Assembly (NCBI GenBank): GCA_038380435.1
Contig: JAWZYU010000055.1
Span: 3,183,680-3,247,679 of the forward strand
Length of the DNA stretch: 64,000 bases
Source: Ryuthela nishihirai
Taxonomy: Eukaryota > Arthropoda > Arachnida > Araneae > Heptathelidae
Direction of reading: 5' to 3'
The notes under the pieces are model-generated. The model did not search any database and had not been told where the DNA came from. It saw only the letters and a program-made list of their open reading frames with translations. Made by a program: the position numbers and the translations under genes. Positions 10,320 through 19,892 of this stretch are shown here, one piece after another. Numbering within the stretch: position 1 is the stretch's first letter; each line of letters begins with the position of its first letter.

Positions 10320-10660
10320 GGAGTATCCTCCCCGCATCTGATGGAGAGGGGTTGCTAAGCGATATCATCCCACTCGAGCCGCTAATGCTTCTGACCTCTG
10401 ACCTCCCCCATTTCGAGGCGACTTTTATGATGCTACTGATGGCGGGAGGGACCCAACTCCCTGCTACTGGAGCGACACGTCGAAACCACGTGACCGGGGA
10501 AATTGATTACTCCCCTACCGCGTGCCATGACGCAGGCGCCCGCCTCTGACCAATCAAAGCGACGGAAGGCGTTTCTTGCGCGTGTCGACGCCGGAAGGAG
10601 AATATGTAACTTTTCCGGGAGAGGCAACGGCTGGCAAAGGCAAGTTCAACACCGATCGGT
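10320..10660. promoter_or_regulatory. CpG-rich promoter-like island
   Basis: A short GC- and CpG-rich stretch in otherwise AT-rich DNA. It clusters motifs typical of broad promoters: CCACGTGACC, an E-box/USF-type site near 10488; TGACGCA, CRE/AP-1-like, near 10528; CTGACCAATCA, an NF-Y CCAAT box, near 10546; and CGCCGGAAGG, an ETS core, near 10589. No TATA box is evident. No coding exon or splice donor can be firmly assigned, and short open frames on both strands match nothing I recognise. It could be an alternative promoter of the Dmrt gene 8 kb downstream, a promoter of an unseen transcript, or a captured fragment. Confidence 0.45.
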
Positions 10661-10817
10661 CACTTTAAAACGAAATTTACACTCATTTTAAAGCGAAAGG
10701 TCGAGTAATGTGGCATGCCCCAAGTTGTATTGAAATGCAGGGTGCAACAGCTTGAATATTTTGCAGTTTTCGCAAGAAGAATGATGAATTTAAACTGGAG
10801 ATTTCTCAACCGGTAGT

Positions 10818-11240
10818 TTAATAATAATAATCTTTATTTTATTCCGCCAGTCAATACAATATACATTTACATAGCATAATTATCTAATAACAATTAAGGT
10901 AAATAACAATCATATTAAATATTGGTGTTTAATAGGAAAGGCGAAACAAAAAAGGAGAGCATAGTAAGCTGACGCTTATTTTTAGTTAATGCTCCCTATT
11001 TCCTTCAAAGTTCAATTATGACAACAGTAACGTATACAATAATTCAAATAGTACAATAATTCAATAGCATAAAAGGTCAAATGGTTATGAGACATATTAC
11101 ACTGATACATAGAAGAAGGTTCATTGCTTTGTAAGAAGAAACGTTCTACGTTTGATTTTAAATAATTTTAAAGATTTTGCATTTTTAACATCATCAGGAA
11201 ATTCAGACCAAATTTTTACTGCATTGTATTTGATAGATTT
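10818..11240 (-). pseudogene. LINE 3' end (C-terminus and 3' UTR)
   Basis: Read on the minus strand, 11240-11121 encodes a 39-codon C-terminus including YNAVKIWSEFPDDVKNAKSL and ending at TGA. This is the 'G-K-WN-LP---K-A-SL--FK' signature that closes reverse transcriptase ORFs of CR1/L2/Jockey-type elements. About 300 bp of 3' UTR follow, with AATAAAATAAAG and a short ATT tandem tail (about 10818-10832). The upstream part is cut off by a SINE-A at 11241. The sequence beyond that SINE (11628-11680) may hold a little more of the ORF, but this is uncertain. Confidence 0.72.
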
Positions 11241-11626
11241 GGGTTGGGTTGTTTTACCTCTGAGCGGCACTTTTTTGCACACCATGGGCTAAATGGCCAT
11301 GTCACATGGACCCCGAAGGCTCAGAGAAGGTTGGGGGAGGGGACCCACTGGAACAGCTGTTGGGAGACAGATGGTAGCCTCCCGTCAAGGCCATCCAGCG
11401 TGTTCTTTAACGTGCACAGGGTATGGCTCTCCCGCACACGGGACCACGGCTTAACGTCCCATCCGACGGACGGCGGCCTTTCCAAGCCCATCGGTGTCCC
11501 CTACTGACCGTGGGCAGGGCGGGGAATTTTGCGGAGATAAATCTCAACGCTGAAACAGCTGGGACTCGAACCTGGGAACTACAGATTAGGAGCCTGGCGC
11601 GCTACCGACTGAGCCACCCCCGCCCC
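11241..11626 (-). mobile_element. SINE-A, full length
   Basis: Minus-strand copy with tail (GGGTTGGGTTGTTTTACC) at 11241 and head (GAGCCACCCCCGCCCC) ending at 11626. Flanks share only ATTTG, so the target-site duplication is short or eroded. It interrupts the LINE C-terminus. Confidence 0.9.
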
Positions 11627-11680
11627 AATTTGAACAGTAATTCAAATTCTGACAATCAATCTTGTATCGTGTAAAAAGTG

Positions 11681-13120
11681 GATTGGGTTGGATTGTTTGA
11701 CCTCAGACCGCCAATTTTTTTGCGCACAATGGGTTGGTTGGTTGGTTGTTTCACCTCTGAGCGGCACCTTCTTTGCACACAATGAACTAAACGGCCAGGT
11801 CACAAGGACTCCAAGGGCTGGGAGAAGGTTGGGAGAAGGGTCCCACTGGAACAGCTGTTTGGAAACAGATGGTAGCCCCCCGTCAAGGCAATCCGGCGTG
11901 TTCTTTAACATTAGTTTGTTTTACCTCTGAGAGACACTTGTTTTGTACACGATGGGCTAAACGGCCAGGTCACAAGGACCCCGAAGACTCAGAGAAGGTT
12001 GGGGGAGGGACCCACTGAAACAGCTGTTCGGAGACATATGGTAGCCTCCTGTCAAGGTCATCCAGCGTGTTCTTTAACATTGGTTTGGTTTACCTCTGAG
12101 CGACAATTTTTTGCACACAATGGGCTAAATGACCAGGTCACAAGGACCCCGAAGACTCAGAGAACGTTGGGGGGAGGGGACACACTGAAACAGCTGGTGG
12201 GAGATATATGGTAGCCTTCCGTCAAGGCCATCCAGCGTGTTCTTTAACATTGGGTTGTTTTACCTATGAGCGACAATTTTTTTGCAGAGAATGGGCTAAA
12301 TGACCAGGTTACAAGGACCCCGAGGGCTCAGAGAAGGTTAAGGGAGGGAACCACTAAAACAGCTGTTGGGATGCATATGGTAGCATTCCGTCAAGGCCAT
12401 CCAGCGGGTTCTTTAAAATTGGGTTGTTTTACCTCTGAGCACAAAATTTTTTGCACACAATTGACTAAATGACCAGGTCAGAGAAGGTTGGGGAGGAGGC
12501 CCACTGGAACAGCTGTTGGGAGACAGAGGGTAGCCTCCCGTCAAGGCCGTCCAACGTGTTCTTCAATGTGCATAGGGTATGTCTCTCTCCGTCGCATACG
12601 GGACCACGACGTAATGTCCCATCAGATGGAGGGCGGCATTTCCAAGTCCATGAGTGTCTCCTAATGACCATGGGGGGGGGGGGGGGCTCAGTCGGTAGCG
12701 CGCCAGGCTCGTAATCTGTAGTTCCCAGGTTTGAGTCCCAGCTGGGTCAGCGTTGAGATTTATCTCCGCAAAATTTCCCCGCCCTGCCCACGGTCAGTAG
12801 AGGACACCGATGGGCTTGGAAGGGCCGCCGTCCGTCGGATGGGACGTTAAGCCCTGGCCCCGTGGGCGGGAGAGCCATACCCTGTGCACGTTAAAGAACA
12901 CGCTGGATGGCCTTGACGGGAGGCTACCAGCTGTCTCCCAACAGCTGTTCCAGTGGGTCCCCTCCCCCAACCTTCTCTGAGCCTTCGGGGTCCTTGTAAT
13001 CTGGCCATTTAGCCCATGGTGTGCAAAAAAGTGCCGCTCAGAGGTAAAACAATGCAATCCAATCCTAATGACCATGGGCAGGACGAAGAGTTTTAAGCAA
13101 AATCTCAACGCTGACTCAGC
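11681..13120 (-). mobile_element. SINE-A with five tandem 3' modules, split
   Basis: On the minus strand the 3' module is repeated about five times. Module boundaries are marked by TTCTTTAACAT directly joined to GGTTGTTTTACC-like sequence near 11910, 12080, 12250 and 12420. Spacing of ~170 bp matches the modules of the element at 8044. The leftmost module contains an extra partial copy (GGTTGGTTGGTTGG tract). The body and a degraded head follow, interrupted at 12659-13078 by a plus-strand SINE-A. Modules differ from each other by many substitutions, so the amplification is not recent. Confidence 0.85.
12675..13062 (+). mobile_element. SINE-A nested in SINE-A, G-tract head
   Basis: Plus-strand copy flanked by TCCTAATGACCATGGG at 12659-12674 and 13063-13078 (16 bp, perfect; the trailing Gs are ambiguous). 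The normal GGGGCGGGGG head is replaced by a G homopolymer of about 15 before CTCAGTCGGTAGCG. Confidence 0.9.
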
Positions 13121-13146
13121 TAGTTTGAAATGTGTAAAATTTATTT

Positions 13147-13345
13147 ATAGGTATAGCTGAATGGTTAACGCGCTTGGCTACTGATCTAAGGGACCTGGGT
13201 TCGAGCCCGGTGTATGGAATGGATGTATGTGTTGATTTTCTGTTAAAGTTTTGACATCCTCTCAGACCTTCTACTATGGCATATAAACTGACAGCCTCCT
13301 GTCAGATCTCTGTCGCAAGCAGCTGCTTGGGAGGGTATTTATATA
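13147..13345 (+). mobile_element. SINE-B
   Basis: The tRNA-like head is diverged (GTATAGCTGAATGGTTAACG, then GACCTGGGTTCGAGCCCGG as B box). It is followed by the SINE-B body (CCTCTCAGACCTTCTACTA, GGCATATAAACTGACAG) and GCAAGCAGCTGCTTG near the 3' end. The head resembles tRNA-Leu/Ser genes (GTGGCCGAGTGGTTA in better copies), which is an inference from motif similarity. Confidence 0.85.
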
Positions 13346-14647
13346 TTTTACAGTTATCTTTTTTCAGATCCAGGACGTTCTCTTCCAACAGGCTCCAGAT
13401 TCAGAACATTCTGTTTCAACATTCTTCAGATTCAGAACATTCTTTTTAAACTTTCTCCAGATTCAGAACATTCTCTTTCAATTTTCTCCAGATTCAGAAC
13501 ATTCTCTTTCAATTTTCTCCAGATTCAGAACATTCTCTTTCAACTCTCTCCAGATTCAGTACATTCTCTTTCAACTCTCTCCAGATTCAGAACATTCTCT
13601 TCCAAATTTATCCCGTTTCAAAACATTCTCTTTCAACTTTCTCCAGACTCAGAACATTCTCTTTCAGCTTTCTCCAGACTCAGAACATTCTCTTTCAACT
13701 TTCTCCAGATTCAGAAGATGCTCTTTAAACTTTCTCCAGATTCAGAACATTCTCTTTCAATTTTCCCCAGATTCAGAACATTCTCTTTGAAATTTCTCTC
13801 GATTGAAAAGATTCTCTTTCAACACTCTTCAGATTCAGAGCATTCTCTTTGAAATTTCTCCCGATTTAAAAGATTCTCTTTCAACAGTCTTCAGATTCAG
13901 AACATTCTCTTTGAAATTTCTCCCGATTTAAAAGATTCTCTTTCAACACTCTTCAGATTCAAAAGATTCTCTTTCAACTTTCTCCAGATTCAGAACATTC
14001 TCTTTCAAGTTTCTCTCGTTTCAAACATTCTCTTTCAACATTCCCCAGACTCAGAACATTCTCTTTGAATTTTCTCCCGATTTAAAAGATTCTCTTTCAA
14101 CGCTCTTCAGATTCAGAACATTGTCTTTCAAGTTTCTCTAGATTCAGAACATTCTCTTTCAACTTTTTTCGGATTCAGAAGATTCTCTTTCAATTTTCCT
14201 CAGATTCAGAACATTTTCTTTGAAATTTCTCCCGATTTAAAAGATTCTCTTTCAACACTCTTCAGATTCAGAAGATTCTCTTTCAACTTTCTCCAGATTC
14301 AGAACATTCTCTTCCAACTTTCTCCAGATTCAGAACATTCCCTTCCAAATTTCTCCCGTTTCAAAACATTCCCTTCCAAATTTCTCCCGTTTCAAAACAT
14401 TCTCTTTCAACTTTCTCCAGACTCAGAACATTCTCTTTCAACTTTCTCCAGATTCAGAAGATATTCTTTAAACTTTCTCCAGATTCAGAACATTCTCTTT
14501 CAACTTTCTTCAGATTCAAAACATTCTACTTCAACTTTCTCCAGATTCAGAACATTCTTTCAACTTTCCCCAGATTCAGAACATTCTCTTTGAAATTTCC
14601 CGATTTAAAAGATTCTCTTTCAACACTCTTCAGATTCAGAAGATTCT

Positions 14648-15240
14648 TGTTGCGGTGGTCTCTACTGGCTGTCAGCCGCTACCGTTATGTCAGTGCGCCG
14701 ACACTTCAGTCCGGAAAAAAGGGGTCTCGAGCATACAGGAATCGGGAATGAGTGGACTACCGACACTGGTACTAGATAAACTTAACCGATGTTTAATACT
14801 ACAGACTATTACATCCAGCATATAACACACAAAACATTTCCTGCTTATAGGATGCTACGAGCTTTGGCAGTTATTGACGCCATTCCTCGACAAAGACAAT
14901 GCGCTCCTTCTCTCAGAGCCAAGCGTACTTCCCCCACTGTCCTCTTGGCTGTCACGCCGAGTCCCTCTGACCCCTTTTTTCCCTCAAGGTTGCAGCCTGC
15001 CATATACTTCCTTTCTTCTCCCCCTCTGGTCACTTCCGCTCACGTGACCTCTGTTAGCCACTGACAAGCAGCCATGATACGGTGCTCCTAACTGTCCGAG
15101 GCTTGGGGGACTGACCCCTTAGGCACAGATGATGCTTGCAGTTTTCTTCTCACCCTTTTTCCAAGCGACCTGCATGTTATTGGTGAGTACTCTGCAGATG
15201 GTGAACTGTTTGGCATGGCAAAGGTCATCTGATCATGACA
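14648..15240. mobile_element. Probable solo LTR (593 bp)
   Basis: A unique 593-bp insert in the 31-bp satellite. It starts TGTTGCGGTGG and ends CATGACA, so it has the TG...CA ends expected of LTRs. It is flanked by ATTCT at 14643-14647 and 15241-15245. Removing the insert and one ATTCT restores a perfect satellite unit, so the insertion boundaries are exact. No second LTR or internal pol sequence is present, which implies LTR-LTR recombination. The family (Gypsy or BEL is likely from the 5-bp duplication) cannot be assigned without a database. Weakly open frames in it are not recognised. Confidence 0.72.
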
Positions 15241-15500
15241 ATTCTCTTTCAACTTTCTCCAGATTCAGATCATTCTCTTTCAAGTTTCTTCAGATTCAGA
15301 AGATTCTCTTTCAACTTTTTCAGATTCAGAAAATTCTCTTTCAACTTTTTTCAGATTCAGAAGATTCTCTTTCAACTTTCTCCAGATTCAGAGGAATCTC
15401 TTTCAACTTTCTCCAGATTCAGAACATTCTCTTTCAACTTTCTTCAGATTCAGAACATTCTTTTCCAACTTTATCCAGATTCTGAACATTCTCTTTCAAC

Positions 15501-17575
15501 AAAATTAAGGAATATGGTTAATATTCAGATTAGAAATCAGAAACAACTTTATTATAGAAATAAACTTGTAATGAAAAAAATTATATGAAGGCTACCTGGC
15601 AATTAATATATGAAATATTAGAAGGAAAACAGAAAAAATCATCGAACGATGTAATAATTGAAAATATGGCCAAAAAGAAATTATCTGTGGAAGAAATAGC
15701 AAATAATTACAACGACATTTATAATACACTAATTTTGCAGATAAGAAATACGAATCACCAAGACGACATAAATTATGTTCCAACCATGATACAAAGAGTT
15801 TTGAAATCTATCTATGTACATGAAATCACTGAAAAACAAACTGATGAAATAATTACTTCATTAGACACCAATAAATCACCTGGTTACGATAATGTTTGCA
15901 TGAAACATATAAAATTTAATAAAGAGACACTACGAAATATTATATCAAAAATTATAAATCAGATTATATTTACTGGGAACATACCTACTGAACTCAAAAC
16001 AGGTATTTTAAGACCTGTTTTTAAAGGTGGTATTAAGGAGGATTTTTCTAACTATCGACCAATAACAATTCTGCCTATTTTTTCGAAAATAATGGAAAAA
16101 TATATTTATAACACTGTTTTTAACTTTTTACTTAAACACAACATAATTAATAAAAATCAGTTTGGCTTTCAAAAAGGAAAAAAACACAATTCAACTAATT
16201 TCCAAAATTGCAAATAATATTAATAAATCATTGAATAATGGGGAAAAAAATTGTAACTATGTTCATAGATTTAAAGAAAGCCTTCGATACAATAGATCAT
16301 AGCATTTTACTAAATAAATTGGAAAATTACGGTATTCGCGGTATATTGTTAGATTGGTTTAGAAATTATTTATCAGACAGATACACAATTACTAAAATAA
16401 AAAATTGCTACAGCAGAAAAGTAATTACACGATGTGGAATTCCCCAAGACTCAATTTTAGGTCCTTTATTGTTCCTAGTATACATAAATGATTTGTTCAA
16501 TACAAAATTAAATAGTGCTATTTATCTATATGCTGACGACATTGTTTTAATAAACAGTCAGAAATATTTAAATGATAGCATTTCAGAGGTTCAAATAGAT
16601 TACAATAATATTATTAGATGGTTAAATCATAATAAAATCTATTTAAATGAGAAAAAAAACAAAACTGATGATTATTCATTCACTAGGATTTCATATTCAT
16701 CAAAACCTCTTTATCAAAACTCATAAAATAAATTGCAGAAAAAAGGATGCTTCAAATTATGAATCTTTATGCAGTTGCCCACTTGTTGAGCAAATAAATA
16801 AAATAAATTACTTAGGAATCATTTTTGATGAATATTTTAGGTGGAATGCCCATATATCCCACATATGTGAAAGCTTGAGAATATCGGCGATAAAAATTCA
16901 AAAATTGAAATACGTATTAAATATGGAAACATGTGTACTATTTTATAAAGCAATATGCGAATCTATTTTAAATTATGGAATAATTGTGCATGGAACAACT
17001 AACTTAACTAACATAAATAAAATAGAAAAACTGCAGTCTATAATAGTTAAAAATATTATTCCATCTCATTTGCAAAAACTTTATAAAACTTCTACCGATA
17101 GATTAAAATTTTTAAATCTTTTATCCTACAGCAATTTATATAAATATAATGTAATAATTAAAAATTCTTTTGACGAAACTTACAAACTAAAAATTCAACA
17201 TAATAAGACAAAAAGACTTCAAAACCAAGGTTATTACAAATTGCCAAATTTTCGAAATAATTACGGGAAACATACCTCCGAATATCAAGTACCACTTATA
17301 TTTATTGCTATTCCAAAAGAATTACTAAATATAGATTCTTTTAGAAGACTAAAAATGGAATTAAAAAATTATTTTTAATTTTCTAGTTAGCTGATTTTTA
17401 TGTGTTGTGTTTTGTGGATTTATTTGATGTACACCATTTTTGTGGCTGAATGACCTATGTTTAATATAATTTATTCATTTTCCTGCAGATAAGCTATTTA
17501 GCTTTGTGGGTCAAAGTGTAAATGTGTTTGTATTCTTTACTCTTATGAATAAAAATTATATTCTAAAAAAAAAAA
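15501..17575 (+). mobile_element. 5'-truncated LINE with reverse transcriptase
   Basis: A 2,075-bp non-LTR retrotransposon copy inserted in the 31-bp satellite and ending in 11 A residues (17565-17575) after AATAAA at 17548-17553. It starts in the linker between endonuclease and reverse transcriptase, so the endonuclease and any ORF1 are lost. Because the flanking satellite reads TTTCAAC / AACTTTC, the target-site duplication is only 2-3 bp or masked by the poly(A). The RT and C-terminal region are annotated separately. Confidence 0.93.
15504..17378 (+). pseudogene. LINE reverse transcriptase ORF, four frame breaks
   Basis: The ORF2 fragment encodes an RT that would copy the element's RNA at a nicked target. 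Visible motifs in order: KSPGYDNV (about 15873); YRPITILPIFSKIMEK (about 16056); QFGFQKGK (about 16159); FIDLKKAFDTIDH (about 16262); GIPQDSILGPLLFLVYINDL (about 16439); and the catalytic YADD at 16529-16540. The C-terminal region runs to a TAA at 17376-17378 with a PLIFIAIPKELL closing motif typical of Jockey/CR1-supergroup elements. The frame changes near 15576, 16182, 16243 and 16652, each time at an A7-A8 run, and there are no other stops. It is read as a dead or mis-sequenced copy. The exact clade is not resolved. Confidence 0.88.
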
Positions 17576-18189
17576 CTTTCTTCAAATTGAGAACATTCTC
17601 TTTAAACTTTATCCAGATTCAGAACATTCTCTTTCAACGTTTTTCAGATTCAGAACATTCTCTTTAAACTTTATCCAGATTCAGAACATTCTCTTTCAAC
17701 TTTCACCAGATTCAGGACATTTTCTTTCAACTTTCACCAGATTCAGAACATTCTCTTTGAAATTTCTCCCGATTTAAAAAATTCTCTTTCAACACTCTTC
17801 AGATTCAGAAGATTCTCTTTAAACTTTGTCCAGATTCAGAACATTCTCTTTCAACTTTCTCCAGATTCAGATCATTTTCTTTGAAATTTCTCTCGATTCA
17901 AAACATTCTCTTTCAACTTTCTCCAGATTCAAAACATTCTACTTCAACTTTCTTTAGATTCAGAAGATTCTCTTTCAGGTTGCCCCAGATTCAGAACGTT
18001 CTCTTTGAAGATTCTCGAGATTTAGAACATTCTCCTTCATGAACAATCTGACTAAATGAGGTATCATTAATAAATATAATAAACTCCAAGTTGTTAATAA
18101 GCTGAATATTAAAAGTTTTCACAACATATATGAAAATTATTATTATTAATTTCTCAGGTAGTTTTAATGGCACACTCGCAACTACCATT

Positions 18190-18214
18190 AACTTTATCTT
18201 TTCTTACTCATTAG
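18190..18214 (+). promoter_or_regulatory. Predicted 3' splice acceptor of Dmrt exon
   Basis: A pyrimidine-rich tract (CTTTATCTTTTCTTACTC) leads to ATTAG, with the AG at 18213-18214. An upstream alternative (TTTCTCAG, AG at 18155-18156) is in frame but would add low-complexity hydrophobic residues. The downstream site is therefore preferred. The following exon begins in phase 1 (AA|TGG|AAA). Confidence 0.65.
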
Positions 18215-19287
18215 AATGGAAAAGGCCTCGCATTTCTGCCGATGATCCCAGCACCCGACCAGTCAGCCCTAAAGCGATGGACGATCCCTACATTTCTCCT
18301 TCGCATCCCGATTCTGATGAAGATAACAACACAACAGACTCCGATCCACCGGATGATCGCAGCATCCCAGGCGACGGACCTCAAGCGGGTGACCTAAGTC
18401 CTCCCCCCGAAACACTCGACTCAAAGGATCCTCTTCATTCGTCGACACCGAAAGCGAAACCTGACTGGGGACCACAAGAACCCCTTGACCTTCATCACCA
18501 CAACGGAGTGGCAGAAGGCAAACGGAGTCCCGGGGGACCTTTCAACCTCCACAAGAAGAAATCACCCATCGACGTCTTAGCTCGCGTTTTTCCCAAAGAA
18601 AATCGCAGCATCTTGAACGTTGTTCTCCAGAGGAACAACGGTGACGTGCTGCAGGCCATCGATGAGATTCTGAGCACCCGAGCTGCCGAGAGCCTAAAAG
18701 ACACAGACAAAACAGTGAATGACGTCACGGATGGTGTGACGAGTCCGCCGTCACCCCCGCCGCCTCATCTTCAGCTTCCCACTGTTGCTAGGGAACCTCC
18801 CAGTGGGATCGGAAGCAAAGAGCATCTCCCGCCATCGCATCCCCTGACATGTGCGTCTATCACTCCTCCCTGTGTATCCTTACCTGCATTCTCCGTATCA
18901 GCTACCAGTCCAAATTTTGCTTCTGTGTTTTCATCAATGGCAGCTCCCCCACTATCATCAACGTCTGCATTGGCAATGGCCGGAGCGCCTCCTTTTCGAA
19001 GACCCTATACCTCTGCTCATGCTCCAAGAGGACTTCTGGCCATGCCAACATATCCCGGATTCTTTCCTGGCATCTCACCCAATTTCACCCCAGGCTATCC
19101 AAGCCTGTTCGGCTCCTCCATGACCAGTTCACTGTCTCACGTCGTCCCCTCAGAAGACAGTGCTTCGCGGAAGAAAGGAAGCCGTCTAGCTTCCGGAGAA
19201 TGCTGGTCCACGTGCGGCGATCCGTCTCCGCAGGATCTATCTTCTCCCGAGGGTGACAGGAAAAGTCCCAACGGATTCAACGAATGA
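18215..19287 (+). CDS. Dmrt: DMRT transcription factor, 3' terminal exon with DMA domain
   Basis: Partial coding exon of about 356 codons ending in TGA at 19285-19287. A KKSPIDVLARVFPKE...LQRNNGDVLQAIDEIL segment at 18562-18675 is a DMA domain, the ubiquitin-associated-like helix bundle found in DMRTA1/2/3 and insect Dmrt93B/99B proteins. Before it lies an acidic, Ser/Pro-rich stretch (DSDEDNNTTDSDPP). After it come a polyproline run (PPSPPPPH) and a Pro/Ser/Phe-rich tail (TYPGFFPGISPNFTPGYP). The DM zinc-binding DNA-recognition domain should be on an upstream exon, and none is seen in this window. An ATG-initiated frame starts at 18130, but the 5' 85 bases look intronic (AT-rich, acceptor at 18213). 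Base composition is much more GC-rich than the surroundings. These proteins are nuclear regulators of sex determination or neurogenesis; the exact orthologue (93B or 99B/A type) is not decided. Confidence 0.88.
18562..18675 (+). other. DMA domain coding region
   Basis: Codes for 38 residues matching the DMA pattern S-P-[IL]-D-V-L-x-R-V-F-P then a helix ending G-D-V-L-Q-A-I-[DE]-x-[IL]-L. This is the clearest conserved host protein domain in the window and the basis for the family call. DMRT proteins with this domain form the DMRTA/DMRT3 group, separate from doublesex. Confidence 0.9.
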
Positions 19288-19700
19288 GATTGTGGGGGCC
19301 ATCTTCCCACCAGCATGGCGTCGAACAAGGCCTGAGGTAACGCTCTGTAAAGAGAGAATTGAAAGCAGGAATGACATAATAAGGGAACAGTCACGTGGAG
19401 TCAGCATGGGATATGGCTTCAATGGCTTCAAGCTGTGAAGCTATAAAGCTTTTGCGAAGATCAGACTGCTCATAGTTGTATAGAAGTGATTATTCTCAAA
19501 AGGTTTTCTTCACTTCACTAGATGTTTCTCTAAGTCGTTCCGTTCACAATGTTTACCCTTTACTGGTTGTGATATTATGATATTTGCCGGAAAAATGTAC
19601 TAGAATTCTCGTGCCAAAAATAAACTAATGTAGATTCTTTATTTGACCGTGTCATGCATATCATTGAAAAGATAAAATAAAAAGTTGTTCTACTTATTTA
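19288..19700 (+). other. Dmrt 3' UTR with polyadenylation signals
   Basis: Non-coding sequence after the stop codon, with AATAAA at 19619-19624 and again at 19676-19681. AT-rich DNA with TTTATTTAC-like and TTTTTTCTTTTATT downstream elements follows. Transcript cleavage is expected within a few tens of bases after one of these. A donor-like GAGGTAACG near 19333 is noted, but nothing shows it is used. Confidence 0.6.
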
Positions 19701-19890
19701 CTACTGTATTATAATTTTTTCTTTTATTATTTATTATATAACGACGTTTTAAACATTAGAAAAAAAAATTCCGCTTCAAATATTTTACATTTAATATTTT
19801 AAACATTTTCTTTTGATGTAATTCGAAAAAGATTTTCTCTTTTAAAAATATGCTTTTCGTCTACTCATCTCATTAAGCATTTTAATTATA
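19700..19890. other. AT-rich spacer
   Basis: Low-complexity AT-rich DNA downstream of the Dmrt polyadenylation signals. No feature is recognised. Confidence 0.5.
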
Positions 19891-19892
19891 GA

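Larger units (their letters stand above)
13371..18040. repeat. 31-bp tandem satellite (Sat31), interrupted
   Basis: Units of 31 bp contain CCAGATTCAGAACATTCTC followed by TTTCAACTTTCT. The array is present in three blocks (13371-14647, 15241-15500, 17576-18040), about 2 kb in total, broken by a solo LTR and a LINE. Variant units swap GAACATTC for GAAGATTC or use a GATTTAAAAGATTC form. Short open frames in the second block are repeat-derived. Confidence 0.96.

Noticed and set aside
10352..10691. Short open frames in the CpG-rich island as a DM-domain exon
   Set aside because: No CCHC/HCCC zinc-module pattern typical of the DM domain.
14789..15064. 91-codon open frame in the solo LTR
   Set aside because: Lies within the LTR, has no domain and overlaps an opposite-strand frame of similar length.
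18851..19256. Open frames overlapping the Dmrt exon in other frames (135 and 90 codons)
   Set aside because: Shadows of the GC-rich DMA exon; no domain.
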